64,000 bases of DNA from Crambe crambe (lineage: Eukaryota > Porifera > Demospongiae > Poecilosclerida > Crambeidae), in contig OZ004590.1 in NCBI GenBank assembly GCA_963924555.1, positions 496,001 through 560,000 of the forward strand. The letters run 5' to 3'. Within the stretch, counting starts at the first letter, position 1, and each line of letters starts with the position of its first letter. A program made the position numbers and the translations under genes. This document shows positions 32,100 to 43,030 of this stretch, in pieces. The notes beneath the pieces are model-generated. The model made no database searches, was not told where the DNA came from, and saw only the letters and a list, made by a program, of their open reading frames with translations.

Positions 32100-34049
32100 A
32101 CGGCTAGTTGTGGGACCATTGTTGGTTGCATCTGTCCGACTACCACCCTTGTTTGAACTGGGTCCACCCTTCGCGGGTAGTCCATTAGCATCTCTAGGAG
32201 TAGAGGATACCAAGGCTGGGTCTTCCAGACCGGAGCCAGTAGTATTACTTGGGCTTGTTGCATGAGGGTCTGTGATAGAACTCTGCCTATCAGACACCAT
32301 GGAGGGTTCGCAAACCCTTTCTTGTATGACCAATCCTGGAGAAATGCATCTGTTGCTGTTGCATAGGGATCTGGCCGCCAACTGTAGTAGGCTGGGCACT
32401 GGTTGGTGATCCTGGATGCAAACAAGTCCACTTCGATTGGTCCCAGAAGGTCGTCTATTCTCCTGAATAGGACTGGATTCAACTTCCAGTCGGTGCGGTC
32501 TCTCATTGTACGAGACTCTGTGTCTGCTGTACAGTTCATTATCCCTGGCAGATGCTGAGCTATGATGTGTATGTTCCTCTCCAGGCACCACATCCATAGA
32601 TTCTTGGTCAAGGTCACTAAATTCTGGGAGACTGTACCCCCCAGGTTGTTGATATATGCTACCGCTGATGTGTTGTCCAACCTCAGCAAAATTGTGGCTC
32701 CCTTGACCTGTTTTGCAAATGTCTGTGTTGCAAGTGTTGCTGCTAGGAGCTCCAGGCAGTTGATGTGCATCTGGGCTTCTGCTTTTGTCCATGGACCTCC
32801 GGTCCTCTGTCCCTGGCTGAATGCTCCCCATCCCATCAACGATGCATCTGACTCTATCGTCATGTCTACTTCTCTCTTTATTAGGCTCTTCCCATTCCAC
32901 TTGAGCATGTGGTAGTCCCACCACTTCAGCTCTTCCTTGCATTCCTGGGAGAGGGAGAGTATTACATCGTAATTCTGGGAACTTCGTTCCAGGGCTTGTG
33001 TAAGGGTCATCTGTAAATGTCGGAAAAATAGAGGAGCGGTGGAATGACTTGTGTTGTCGCATTCATCTTCCCTATCAGTCTGGAGAGAGCTCTGGCTGAC
33101 ACCCTCACTTCTCTCTCGAGCTTCCGTGCCTCTGCACGAATCTTTTTCATTTTCTCCCCTGGAAGCCTCAGCTGCATCAGTACAGTGTCCACTGTAAGGC
33201 CCAGGAAGTCCATCGTCTGTGCTGGTGTCAGCACTGATTTCTTTTGGTTTATTATAAATCCTAGGCATTCCAGGAGGTATACAAGGGCTTCCGCCTGTTC
33301 TTGAACTTTCTCTTTGGTCTCTGCCAAAATGAGAATGTCGTCTATGTAGACGATCATGCGTACTCCTGCCTCCCGTAGCAGTGCTGCCACTGGTTTGAGG
33401 GTCTTGGTAAAGACCCATGGTGCTGAAGACAGACCGAACGGAAGGCAGTTGAATTCGTACGTTTCCTGGGCTACCACAAACCTGAGATACTTCCTCTGAT
33501 TGGAGTGTATGGGGATCGTGAAGTATGCGTCTTTTAGATCTACTTTGGCCATCCAGTCCCCTGGTTTTACTATATCTTTCAAGGTAGGGATTCCTTCCAT
33601 CTTGAAGTGCTCTGGTCGAACGAACCCGTTCAGAGCTTTGAGGTTTATCACTGGCCTCTGTCCACCGTCCTTCTTGGGTACTAAGAACAGGTTGGAGAAG
33701 AACCCGTCCGGGATCTGATGCTCCGAGAGTTGGGACACCGCCCCTTTTATCAACAGGTCCCTGATCTCTTCCGTTATCAGGCTGCTTTCTTGCGCACTGA
33801 AGTGCGAGGGGTGTGGTTTCTTCGTTTGGTAAGGGGTCGAGTGGAAATCTATCTGGTATCCCTTACCGTATTTAGTACCCATCTGTCCTTCGTGATCCTT
33901 GCCCAATTCTCTGCATGGACAGCTAACCTTCCGGCTATGCCTTGGTGGGTTCTTACTGGGATTACGCCTGCATTGGCAATTATAGATTTCAAACTCTGTT
34001 GATTTTTGCTTATGTTTGATAATGATGTTCTTATGTCTATAAGAGTCAT
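31931..34049 (-). pseudogene. DIRS pol: reverse transcriptase and RNase H, two frame changes
   Basis: The ATG at 34049 overlaps the gag stop (ATGA), the expected gag-pol junction. The first frame runs MTLIDIRTSLSNISKN to RITKDRWVLNT and shifts near 33865 into the RT frame. That has QRPVINLKALN, KVDLKDAYFTIPIH, CLPFGLSSAPWVF and the catalytic VYIDDILIL (YIDD). It stops at 33007, but the domain continues in the third frame from about 33045 (PLFFRHLQMTLTQALE). RNase H follows, with IESDASLMGWGAF, INCLELLAA and LDNTSAVAYINNLGG, then LFASRITNQCPAYYSW near the C-terminus, ending at 31931. The 3' part overlaps the recombinase frame, as usual for DIRS. Two shifts suggest inactivating mutations, or sequence errors, rather than programmed shifting. 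Confidence 0.85.
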
Positions 34050-35152
34050 GTCTTCCCAGTCTGAGGAGGTCTTTGAGTCCCTCTCTCTCTCTGGAGGCTG
34101 TAGTTCCTTCTTTGGAACCTGTGTCCCCTGCTTTGGTGGAATCTGGAGTCTCCGCCCCTTCCCCGATTGTTCCTGAAGCCCCCCCTGCTTTTGGGGGGGC
34201 CATCTGGAAAAAACTGGTTTCGCTTGGGGACTGTGGCCATTATTGCCTTCAGTTGGTCAACGTGGTCCTTGCTTGTTTTAGCGAACTCTGCGCCAAATAG
34301 GTCAGGGGCAGCCTTCTTGAAAAGTTCATCCCTCTTTGCGATAGGTTGGAGGGATTTGTTAAGGTGGTTGCACACTTTTTCACGCCTCAGACGTGATATT
34401 CTGGCGCTAGCATTCCCTAGCAGTTCTACTGCTGTGGTGGTGGCATTCGTCACCGCCTCGAGTGTTAATTCTTCCTCAGAATTTCCTGCTTCCAGCAGTG
34501 CTGTGAGGGGTGCCATGCTATCCAGGACAAATGTCTGAATTTTTGCCAGCTCTTTATCCTCGTTCTTGGCAGTGGTTGGGATTGTTGCCTTCAGAAAGTC
34601 GTCCAGGCGGGGAGTCTTGGTGGCCGCCACCTTTGGCTGGGGGAACCTAGCCCTGATTTTCTTTCTCTTCTCGTTTGGTACACTCTGTGTACAGCGAGAC
34701 TCGAGTAGAGATTTTGTCTTCTCCGAGACCTCTACTAATTTTCCACCCCCATCCTCTTCTTCAGACTCAGGCCAGATGATTTCTTTTTCATAATCGATGG
34801 CCTCCTCGTCCGAGCTGTCCATCCTCTCCCCCCAGTCCCTGGTCCTGAGTGGGCTCTTCCCTTTGGAGCCTCCGCTCCTGGAAGGTCGGGTGTCCTTGTT
34901 CTTGGACCCCTTGGAGAGCCTAGGGGAGCGTCCGCTCCTGCTCTCTATGCTCCTAGGGCGTCTGCTCCTGGAACGGTAGCTTCGTCGGGTTCTCTTACTA
35001 CTGCTACTCTCACTGCTGCTACTCCGAGCAGGTGATCTGGTTCGCCGTTTCATCTCGTCTACCTCTCTCTGGAGGGTCGAGAAATTGGCGTCCATTTGTT
35101 TTCTCATCTCCTCCATCATCTGAAGAAGATCCTGGTTATCCGCGTCAGTCAT
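34046..35152 (-). CDS. DIRS gag-like nucleic-acid-binding protein
   Basis: A 368-residue open frame and the first ORF of the element, starting 54 bp inside the right terminal repeat. The N-terminus has a short helical part (MTDADNQDLLQMMEEMRKQM) that may self-associate. Next comes an SR/RS-rich basic stretch (about residues 38-105), an acidic patch (DSSDEEAIDYEKE, PESEEEDGGG) and a central helical region with LDDFLKATIP and VLDSMAPLTALLEAGNSEEE. The C-terminus is Arg/Gly-rich (RGGFRNNRGRGGDSRF), suited to RNA binding. No CCHC knuckle is present, as is usual for DIRS gags. The stop overlaps the pol ATG by ATGA, implying translational coupling. Confidence 0.85.
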   Translation of the reverse strand: MTDADNQDLLQMMEEMRKQMDANFSTLQREVDEMKRRTRSPARSSSSESSSSKRTRRSYRSRSRRPRSIESRSGRSPRLSKGSKNKDTRPSRSGGSKGKSPLRTRDWGERMDSSDEEAIDYEKEIIWPESEEEDGGGKLVEVSEKTKSLLESRCTQSVPNEKRKKIRARFPQPKVAATKTPRLDDFLKATIPTTAKNEDKELAKIQTFVLDSMAPLTALLEAGNSEEELTLEAVTNATTTAVELLGNASARISRLRREKVCNHLNKSLQPIAKRDELFKKAAPDLFGAEFAKTSKDHVDQLKAIMATVPKRNQFFPDGPPKSRGGFRNNRGRGGDSRFHQSRGHRFQRRNYSLQRERGTQRPPQTGKT

Positions 35153-35205
35153 CTTCAGTTCTTTCTAGTTCTCTCGAGAAAGCACGTGGCGTCTTGAGCT
35201 AAGAA

Positions 35206-35370
35206 AAAGGCCGACAACTGGTAGGCGTAAGTGGGTTTTATACTCTAAATTGACCACGCCCATGGGCGTAGTTTCAACTTTGTCATTAAAAGCTGTAAAA
35301 ATTAGCTGTCTTGAGCAGGAAATCCGGCCAAACACCGTTGATATGTGAGACTGAGCCTTCTGAAATATAA
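35206..35370 (-). repeat. DIRS right inverted terminal repeat with promoter
   Basis: Reverse complement of the left repeat plus a right-end-specific tail ending TTCTGAAATATAA. Transcription of the coding strand should begin here. Confidence 0.9.
35237..35243 (-). promoter_or_regulatory. TATA box of the DIRS 5' terminal repeat
   Basis: On the minus strand GAGTATAAAACCC lies about 85 bp upstream of the gag ATG (35152), a plausible core promoter position. The same box in the left repeat (30853-30859) points the other way, into the element from its 3' end. Confidence 0.6.
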
Positions 35371-35392
35371 CTGTGTTATCTGTTGTGTGTGT

Positions 35393-35518
35393 AGGTGATT
35401 TGCCCATTGCGGCTGATAACAGTGTACCAGTTTCAAGGGCTCCTAAATCCAAATCCCCTCCTCCTTTGCCGATGACACTGAGTTGCTTCTTCCCCCTGAC
35501 TCTTGACCCATCACAGGA
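35393..35518 (+). other. possible host exon next to the DIRS end
   Basis: A GTGTGTGTAG acceptor-like site is followed by an open frame, GDLPIAADNSVPVSRAPKSK to LTLDPSQE, and a GTATGTAAG donor-like site. No domain is recognised and no partner exon was found. It could be chance. Confidence 0.15.
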
Positions 35519-35622
35519 AGTATGTAAGCCTCAATATTCCTTCAATTGCTAGTAAACTATGCATCTGTGCTGTAGTACATAATTTGTATGTTTCACATAC
35601 TAAATGCCTGGGAGTCTAAGAT

Positions 35623-36316
35623 TAGCCTTGTCCCCAGGCCTTCTTTTAATTCAGCGAGCGACCTGACTCTCAGGTCATGACTCATTCACTCATTAACTCA
35701 TGCACATTATGTACTCATTGGATACATAATGTGTATGCTCCGATTATAATTGGAGCTCTACACTTTTGTCATAAAGGCCTAGGTGGTTTCCTGGTATGCA
35801 AAAAAACAAAACAATACAACCCTGGGTGTCCAAGGAAACACATTCCTATCAGATACATCACCATGACGAGTTGGTGCTACAACCATGCACGAGCATGTGG
35901 CCAGGCCTCAGAAAAAGAAGGGGCATTGAGCTGCCACTGCAAGTGTTGCTATGCTTTGCTAGCCATGCAGCAGATAGCTAGTGAACTATCAAGTAGTCTA
36001 GATTTTGTTCATCCCTTTAGTCTTAGCTGGATCATAGATAGATCAGCCTTTAGAATTCTTCACGAGTGTTAGTAAGTCCTTGGTTGTATGGTTGTAGTGA
36101 ATTAGATCATTTTGTTGTAATGAAACAGCAGAAGATCTTCTGAACATCTGGACCTTGAGTCGATCCAGTCCAAGTAGCCCAAATGTGTGAGCAGGGTCAT
36201 AATACTCTCATGGACTGCCTACACCCAGTTAAGTTGGTTCTACCCAAGTTCTTCTATTCCCACATGACTTCACGTACCAATCATAATTAGAAGGAAGGCC
36301 TGGGGGGACGAGGCTA
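35623..36316. mobile_element. ~0.7 kb non-autonomous element with TAGCCTTGTCCCCAGGCC ends
   Basis: Left end TAGCCTTGTCCCCAGGCC then TTCTTTTAATT; right end AATTAGAAGGAAGGCC then TGGGGGGACGAGGCTA. The inverted ends are about 30 bp with a few mismatches. Internal ORFs (to 131 codons) show no transposase motif. One similar end stands alone at 30470 (TAGCCTCGTTCCCAGGC), and the 64-bp MITE at 23438 has related ends. No clear target duplication was found. Confidence 0.65.
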
Positions 36317-36579
36317 CGATAGCATATTGTGCAAAAGCTAACAGTCTAAACTGCGTGATCATGATGTATTACTAATAATTTTCAGTGCGATTGAGATCAA
36401 GTTTCAGTGTATGTATCATGTACAAGCTGTGCATATGTTACAAATGTCAAAGCTTATGTAAGTCACACCCTGCCCACACATGGTTGCTAAGGAGGCCAAT
36501 CAGGACTTCAAACTCCACAGAAATAAGACATACTAGAACATACCATCTGTATGAACATTTCTTAGTAACTGCCTAAGGT

Positions 36580-36830
36580 ACAAGCTTTATCACTGGCATG
36601 ATTTTTCCCTCACCAATCACTGGCACCCTTAAAAGTACGTATTGTCTAACAGTACTGGTTGCAGAGCCCATGTAATTATACAGAGACACACACGCGCACC
36701 ACAAATGAATGTACGAGGGACTAGATACATTACATGGAAGATCACGGAAAAAATGGCTCCCCTTAGAGAGTGTCTTACATCTGCTATGAACCTTTAAGTA
36801 TATTAAAAGAGGAAATCTCATCAACTTTCT
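36580..36830 (-). repeat. inverted partner of the 29.57-30.37 kb repeat
   Basis: Read on the minus strand it gives GATGAGATTTCCTCTT, GGTTCATAGCAGATG, GGGCTCTGCAACCAG and TTTTAAGGGTGCC in the same order as the first copy. The minus ORF here shares LRVPVIGE with the plus ORF at 30232, but the shared reading is short and the repeat is probably non-coding. Confidence 0.6.
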
Positions 36831-37140
36831 TTTTCAAAAGAAACCAGCCCACACTACACAAGGTAGTCTCGCCAATGATGATAAACTGAGCACATATATG
36901 AATGGTGACCTAACCCATTAACCCATTATGGAGTGAGATACATAGTTTACCCAAGGTTGTCAAGAAAAGAAGCTGTTTATAGTTCTGGCATAGTCAACCC
37001 TTTACCTTCCAGAACATAATATTATAGGTAAAGGGTTGACTGCACGTAAGACCAGTCTATGTCTTGGTTCTAGGGTCAATCACTGGCACTACTACTAGCA
37101 CTAGCTTCGTTCGATCGAGTTTGAATGCTCTGCTATTCCA
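36831..37140. other. no gene; small inverted repeat
   Basis: AGTCAACCCTTTACCT at 36989 and AGGTAAAGGGTTGACT at 37026 form a short hairpin. Nothing else recognised. Confidence 0.4.
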
Positions 37141-37144
37141 GAAA

Positions 37145-37585
37145 GAAGTAGCTTCTATTTTTGTAGCTAGTCTCACGCAGGTCAGACTCTCACATGCAGA
37201 AGAGAGAGTCTGGTCAAACTCCTATATTGACTTTGTTCTGCTGAGTAAGCAGCAGCGCACGCTGTGTATAAAAAAAAGCGTCACTGTATGTCATGACTCA
37301 GTCAATATAGTGCAAGCAAAAAGATGGTACGTCATCAAATTTGAGCATGCATGTAGTCTGTACTTGGCGAGCAGATAATTGCTATCTAGCTGCATGCAAT
37401 CGATAGCAATTGTCCTTTCATGAAATATCTTACTGTTGTATGACTTTTAGAATTGAATGGCCAAGCCTACATCCACCTTTGTGTTCTGTGCATGATTTTC
37501 ATGGATTTCTATAACAAAGTCAGTATAGGAATTCGACCAGACTCTCTCCTGCGTGTGAGCGCGAGACTATTTTGTAGCTTCGAAT
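37145..37585. mobile_element. ~0.44 kb element with ~80-bp inverted ends
   Basis: The left arm (GAAGTAGCTTCTATTTTTGT, AGTCTCACGCAGG, GAGAGTCTGGTC, TATATTGACTTTGTT) is mirrored at 37510-37583. The roughly 275-bp centre has no coding motif. Confidence 0.65.
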
Positions 37586-38085
37586 GATCGTCGACCATTA
37601 CCTACTAATCAGATCATTCCCAGTACATTTTACACCGTGAGGTAAAAATTTTTGTATGCATAATACATTTACACGAGTAAATTTTTATCATGTTAGCTGA
37701 GAAAAATAAGCAGAATCCTATTACAGTTGTGCCACATAAGCAGGTCCTCCCACACCAAGCAACTGCTCTCGCCTGTAGCATTTTAAAAAGGTCTCTTTGA
37801 TTGTAGACTTTGCTAACCAACATGTACAGACATTGTGTGCTTCAGATTAATAACTAGTTAGCATTAGCTGTCATCAATAATGAAAGTCTTCTATCATAAT
37901 CAACTGCCTGTAATTCAGTTGGTATGCATTATGAATCTATGTTATCAAGTTAGCTTCAGTACAGTTCTGCACTAGGGAGCTGTACTTCCTGGCCTGACCT
38001 TTCACCTTAGTCCTGTTATTGCTTCTTCTAAGTTTCTGCATGTAAAAGTACAAAGTTGATTTTCTCATCAAAAAAAATTTAAAAA

Positions 38086-38116
<31 letters not shown>

Positions 38117-38965
38117 GATATATAATATGCATGCATACATACAATCATTTATTACCTCTTAGTATAAGATTTTATATATGCAGCCCTTTATATCCGGTAA
38201 TACTTTCAGCTGTAACCATATCTTTACTTTTTAGTGTTTTAAAGTTGTTATCCCTAGAACTTTTCTATATGCATGTGTTCATTGGGGATTTGTTCTCTGT
38301 GGTTCTTCTATTGTGAGTATTCATTATACTAGCTCTAGAAAGGGCTAAACATCAGGTGATCATTTACTAGTTAAATTCACATCAACCAATCAGAACCTAT
38401 TGATGTGATTCATAGTAATAACATACCTCCAGGTCTGCTCGGGAGACAACACAAGACACGGTGGTTATGAATTCCATCAATAGGTTCTGCACAACAAATA
38501 CTTGACCTCTCTCTGCATAATTCACCCTCTTGTTAATTGCCTCCTTGTAAAGAGAAAAGGGTACAGATTATATTGAATTAGCTACCTCTTCCTTCACTTT
38601 ATTTATAACTAGTTGAACCATACAATAAAGGGTTGATACACTTGAAAATTCCATAGCTTTAGGCTGCTGGCACCATTTGCTATTAGATATAGCTAGTTAA
38701 CTCGACTTGCTATCCAGCTCTGCAGCCACAGCAGTTTTCTACTGTGAATATATGTAAGAAGATAGCACTTTACAAAGCACCAATTGTGGTAAACACACTT
38801 AGATCAGTGAAAATAACAATATTAATATGTAACTGCTTCAAATATACCAAACATTTCATACCTTTCGATCCCAAAGTGGTCGAGGTTCCACTGTACTGTT
38901 CATCTCAGCACAGGCACTGTCTTGACACTCTGGTGCCAAGACAAGAATATCAGTGAGTGTGTTAG
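37586..38965. other. no recognisable gene; (AAC)n tract
   Basis: (AAC)n microsatellite at 38086-38113. The remaining AT-rich DNA shows no motif-bearing ORF. Confidence 0.4.
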
Positions 38966-38967
38966 CA

Positions 38968-39155
38968 CTAAGTGGGGATGGCAGGTCAAAGGTCAATATG
39001 ACTAGAAAACTCTCTACCCTTACTCTACAGGTTCTCAGAAAATTACGGTACCACATCTACACAGAAGAGCTAGGGAAAATTTTGATAACATAAATGATTT
39101 TGAATATAGACTTTTGTTCTGTTTCAGCGAGCGAGCTGACTCTCAGGTCATGATT
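38968..39155 (+). repeat. dispersed repeat family C, copy 1
   Basis: GGGATGGCAGGTCAAAGGTC, CTACCCTTACTCTACAGGTT, ACACAGAAGAG and GACTTTTGTTCTGTTTC recur at 39345-39550 and partly at 55930-56070. This copy runs into the GCGAGCGAGCTGACTCTCAG block, which also occurs at 35653, 40817 and 52655. Confidence 0.65.
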
Positions 39156-39344
39156 GTTCTCTATATCTACCAAATGTCCCAGGTGTAGGTGTGATATACC
39201 TAGCACCCTCATAATGCACATTTAATAATTGCCTTTGGTGGGCACTATAAGTGGCAGACAGCTGTATAGCTGTATTGGCTTGCTCACTGTCAAAATTAAT
39301 GTTGCACATTGCTCTAGGATAATCAGAGAGTGCACTAGCACTCT

Positions 39345-39550
39345 CTAAGTAGGGATGGCAGGTCAAAGGTCATAAGACTATAAACTAAAAACTCTTCTTT
39401 CTCTTCTACCCTTACTCTACAGGTTCTCAGAAGGCTACAGTGAATTATTGCATCTACAAAGAAGAGAGGAGAATGTTCAAAAATCAAAAATTCATTCGCT
39501 AACATAAGAAAAAAACGAGTTCTAAAATTGACTTTTGTTCTGTTTCTTTA
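39345..39550 (+). repeat. dispersed repeat family C, copy 2
   Basis: Same block order as 38968-39155, preceded by a GAGAGTGCACTAGCACTCTC hairpin and the AAGTAGGGATGGC motif shared with MITE families A and B. Confidence 0.65.
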
Positions 39551-39609
39551 TAATAAGGATAATAATAAGATTGACGTACCGGCTTACTGGTTAAGTCATT
39601 CAGCTAGAT

Positions 39610-39745
39610 GATGTTCCAGTCACTCCTTGCTGAATTACAGTACAGATGCTCATCTTGGCTGTAGTGTAGTCAGCTCACTTCACCATGCCATGCACATGTC
39701 ATTTAGCTACATTGCTGTTGCTGTAAAATTTTATATTAAATAATA
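39610..39745 (+). repeat. ~140-bp direct repeat, copy 1
   Basis: ACTCCTTGCTG, ATTGCAGTACAGATGCTCATC-type text, GGCTGTAGTGTAGTCAGCTC and CATTGCTGTTGCTGTAAA match 40434-40570 with small differences. Confidence 0.75.
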
Positions 39746-39967
39746 GACAAAACTTAAATAGCTAGACAAATTCTTCAACCAGAGACTGTGTATGTACCTA
39801 CAAAAGAAAAAGATAAGGTTTATGTAGAGCTGGCTTTGTATAGTACTGTACTGTAGACTCGCATAAAATTAATAATCACTGCATACATACTTTCAGTTGA
39901 AGTGACAGTCAATACTGCCACTCAATTCTTTACATACACAAACTTACATTCACTAAGAAAAAAGGAT

Positions 39968-40160
39968 AGGAACAAGTGAGCGCAAGCTGGGCTATATAAT
40001 GTACTGCAGCCTCATATGAAAACAATCCCTACTTTTACAACTGCCATAGCTAGCTATAGGTAGTAAAGTAGGGATTGTTTTCATACGAGGCTGCAGTACA
40101 TAGGCTATCCTTACTTAACCTTTTTATTTAGAAGAAATTTTTTGCGCTCACTTGTAATAA
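39968..40160. mobile_element. palindromic MITE family B
   Basis: Begins CAAGTGAGCGCAAG and ends TTTTGCGCTCACTTGT. Arms are GCAGCCTCATATGAAAAC and GTTTTCATACGAGGCTGC, and AGTAGGGATTG lies close to the centre. The left arm has lost part of the terminal sequence. A target duplication was not resolved. Confidence 0.75.
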
Positions 40161-40433
40161 TAATATATAATAATAATAATAAGGATAATAAATTATAAGA
40201 TCGATGTACAGACTTACTGGCTATAGTTATCAAAATTCTGCTTTGGCCATCTGTTAGAGCGGCACCTAGAGGCTGATCTTTTGCTATTAATTTTGACTAA
40301 AGCGCTACTTCACAAATCAGTGATATCGATAGCACTCAGCTAATCTTTGGGCAGGACCACATATAAGTGCACATGTGGCTACAGCGCAGCCTAATCAGTT
40401 CAGTAGCTCTTAAGTTTAGCTAAGATGATCTTC

Positions 40434-40570
40434 CTGACACTCCTTGCTGCATTGCAGTACAGATGCTCATCCTATAGTAGTACTTGGCTGTAGTGTAGTC
40501 AGCTCACTTTACCATGCCATGCACATGTCATTTACATTGCTGTTGCTGTAAAGTTATATTTTTATATTAA
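40434..40570 (+). repeat. ~140-bp direct repeat, copy 2
   Basis: Second copy of 39610-39745, immediately before the second family B MITE. The pair of copies suggests a tandem duplication of repeat plus MITE, with unit length about 0.8 kb. Confidence 0.75.
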
Positions 40571-40803
40571 ACAAGTGAGCGCAAAAAATTTCTTCTAAAT
40601 AAAAAGATTAAGTAGGGATGGCCTAAAATCTAGTTGGGCTATATAATGTACCGCAGCCTCATATGAAAACAATCCCTACATTTACATCCACTACCTATAG
40701 CTAACTATGGCAGTTGTAAAAGTAGGGATTGTTTTCATACGAGGCTGCAGTACATTATATAGCCCAGCTAGATTTTAGGCCATCCCTACTTAACCTTTTT
40801 ATT
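40571..40803. mobile_element. palindromic MITE family B, fullest copy
   Basis: Starts ACAAGTGAGCGCAAAAAA, passes AAGTAGGGATGGCCTAAAAT and GGGCTATATAATGTACCGC to a centre near 40690, then mirrors back to TTAGGCCATCCCTACTTAAC and TTTTTATT. The right end is cut short by GCAGCGAGCG sequence. Other pieces lie at 2965, 15507, 41905, 43978 and 56395. Confidence 0.8.
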
Positions 40804-42860
40804 GCAGCGAGCGAGCACAGCGAGCGAGCTGACTCTCAGGTCATGACTCATTGAAATTGTAGATATATATATCTAGGTCTACACTCCAAAATGCCCCAGG
40901 CATACGTACGTACGTATGGTACATGTATAGTAGCGCCTGCGTGTGCATAATACGCATGCTCCAATGATCAAGCTAGATTGTTTTCTCATAGATATAAGAG
41001 GTTTTACGGAATTGGAAACGGATCACGTGCTCTCGTTAGCAACTAACAACCGAGGCGCGTTGACAGCTGAATGACATAGCACTTTTGTCAAAGTTGCTGT
41101 TCTGACAAGATCCGTGAGGTAAGACTTATGCCAATGATACTATAATACACTAGGGCATAGATTTACTGTATGAAATAAATTTCAGCTCAGATTTTCAAGT
41201 TTATTCCTACAAATACTACTGTAGTGGTTAATGGGACTGTAATCCCTCTCACGCTTGATGGAATCAATTGCTGTTGCCCATTTTCTGATCAAAAGGCATG
41301 TAAACTTTAGCTACATTCATAATACTTTTAAATGATTTTTGAGATAGAATCTAGAAGCCATTTACTGAACTCAGTAATAATGGTATTGGGTTGCTGGTAT
41401 AGTTTGTATAACTTATTAACCATGTTAATTACTATCTTACAATTATCCACAGAGGTATCATAATTTGCATCCATGCTCATATTATAGCAAGCAAACTTTG
41501 AACTAGTGTAAATATCCCCTAGCTACCTAAGTTTCATTTTTCTCCTTCCCCTTTTTATACAATAATAATATGCTGTCAGCTAACCTTAACTTGTGGAATT
41601 CAAGTGGCCATAAGTAACTCAGAGTCTGACCAGCATGCAGAGCTTAGCTTGATGCAGTGGCAATCTCCCGCATTACGTTGCTTACGGATAAAGATTTTAA
41701 TCACTTATTCTCAAGGCATACACCCTTGGACACAGTTAATGTGCCGTTTTCAATCCTGTACACATAGTTTATAGTATCTATGCCTAAATCAAGCTTATAG
41801 TGGGTAGTATAATGAAGATATGGACAAAAAAGTATTTTATGGTGTTTTCATCCCTTAGCTAAAGTACATCTTACATAGCTACAAAAAGTTTTCTTATGAG
41901 GCTGTATGTAGATTTTAGGCCATCCCTACTTAACCTTTGTACTCACTTGTACTTATTTAAGATGTGGATCACTAGCTGGCCTTGAAGATATTCATAGAAG
42001 CTTTGCTTAACTAATCAGTGAATAATATGTGGGTGGCATCAGACAACAGATGGCTGGTGTCTACCTGTCCATGGTTGATTATTGCATATGAATTTTGTCA
42101 TAAATTCTTACCTCATACATACCATCTCTCTATTTTTCAGTATTTAATTCATCATAATTATTACACTTGGACTTGGCATGAGATCATGATTGGAGTTTCT
42201 ATTCTAAGCAAAGTTATTGTAGTTAATTTATTGGGAGTGTTCATATGCTTAGCCATCATAAGTTAAGTTGTGCAATGTGCAACATTTTGACAGTGAGCAA
42301 ATGAGGAAATATTCCTATTGGCTCTAAGTCATAATGCTTCAAATCTTTTCAACAACTGATTGGACACCATGCAGCTAGCTAGCTAAGAGGTAACTGTGAC
42401 TGAGCTACTTGGCAGCAGGTCTTGCTTCAAGCTTTCTCTCACTAAGATCAAATCTTAACAAAAGAGCTTTTGCAGATTATGCACTATGAATTAATGATGC
42501 AATAACTGGTGTCTCACTAACAAAGCTGAGATGATTTGGAGGTATCGAATCATCTAGCAATTGCATACTGAACTGCATGTGACCAGGTGACATTCTTCTT
42601 GTTTTATCAGGGGTGATATATAAACCACTCATCAAAATTTATGTTTTCATTGGTGAATGAAGCAAGCTTCTATTACGTAAGTGTGTCAAATCGAAATCCA
42701 CGATACATAGATTTCATAATTATCACGTTCATTTTTAACCTTTGACCCCACAAATTACGCATGCCCACAAAGCTTTCGGGATGAGACTTTAGGCCTCTGT
42801 AGAGAGGTATTTCCATTCTCTATTGCTTGAGATACATACTCAAACGATATGTGATAGTTC
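40804..42860. other. no recognisable gene
   Basis: Starts with GCGAGCGAGCTGACTCTCAG (40817). A CACGTG-containing stretch ends at GTGAG followed by GTAAGACT (about 41118) and could be a non-coding first exon, unsupported otherwise. A family B end lies at 41905-41950. The 82-codon ORF at 42018 is Ile/His-rich without motifs. Confidence 0.4.
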
Positions 42861-42977
42861 TTAGTTGGGAAGAGTTAAACTGCTACCAGAGAAATAGTTA
42901 CATTCATGAGTGGCAGTGTCAATAATTAGTGAATTGTGATAGTAATAAGACCATGCATAGGTGGCTGAAGCACTTGA

Positions 42978-43030
42978 GTTTTTTTTTTGTTTTTTTGTTG
43001 TTGTTTTTTTTGTTTGGGGGGGGGGGGGGG
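42978..43030 (+). repeat. poly-T/TTG tract followed by G15
   Basis: A low-complexity T/TTG run ending in about 15 consecutive G (43016-43030). It produces spurious Lys-, Pro- and Asn-rich reverse ORFs. Confidence 0.9.

Larger units (their letters stand above)
30676..35370 (-). mobile_element. DIRS-type tyrosine-recombinase retrotransposon, nearly complete
   Basis: A 4.7 kb element read on the minus strand: right (5') terminal repeat, gag, pol with RT and RNase H, an overlapping tyrosine recombinase, internal complementary region and left (3') terminal repeat. This order and the use of a tyrosine recombinase instead of a DDE integrase define DIRS elements, which replicate through a circular intermediate and make no target duplication. 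The ends were set by the internal complementary region, whose two halves are complementary to the two extremities. The gag and recombinase frames are open; pol has two frame changes. No methyltransferase domain was seen. Confidence 0.92.

Noticed and set aside
35165-35452. Minus-strand 95-codon ORF across the DIRS right end
   Set aside because: It crosses from host DNA into the terminal repeat and duplicates the ORF of the left repeat; it is explained by repeat structure.
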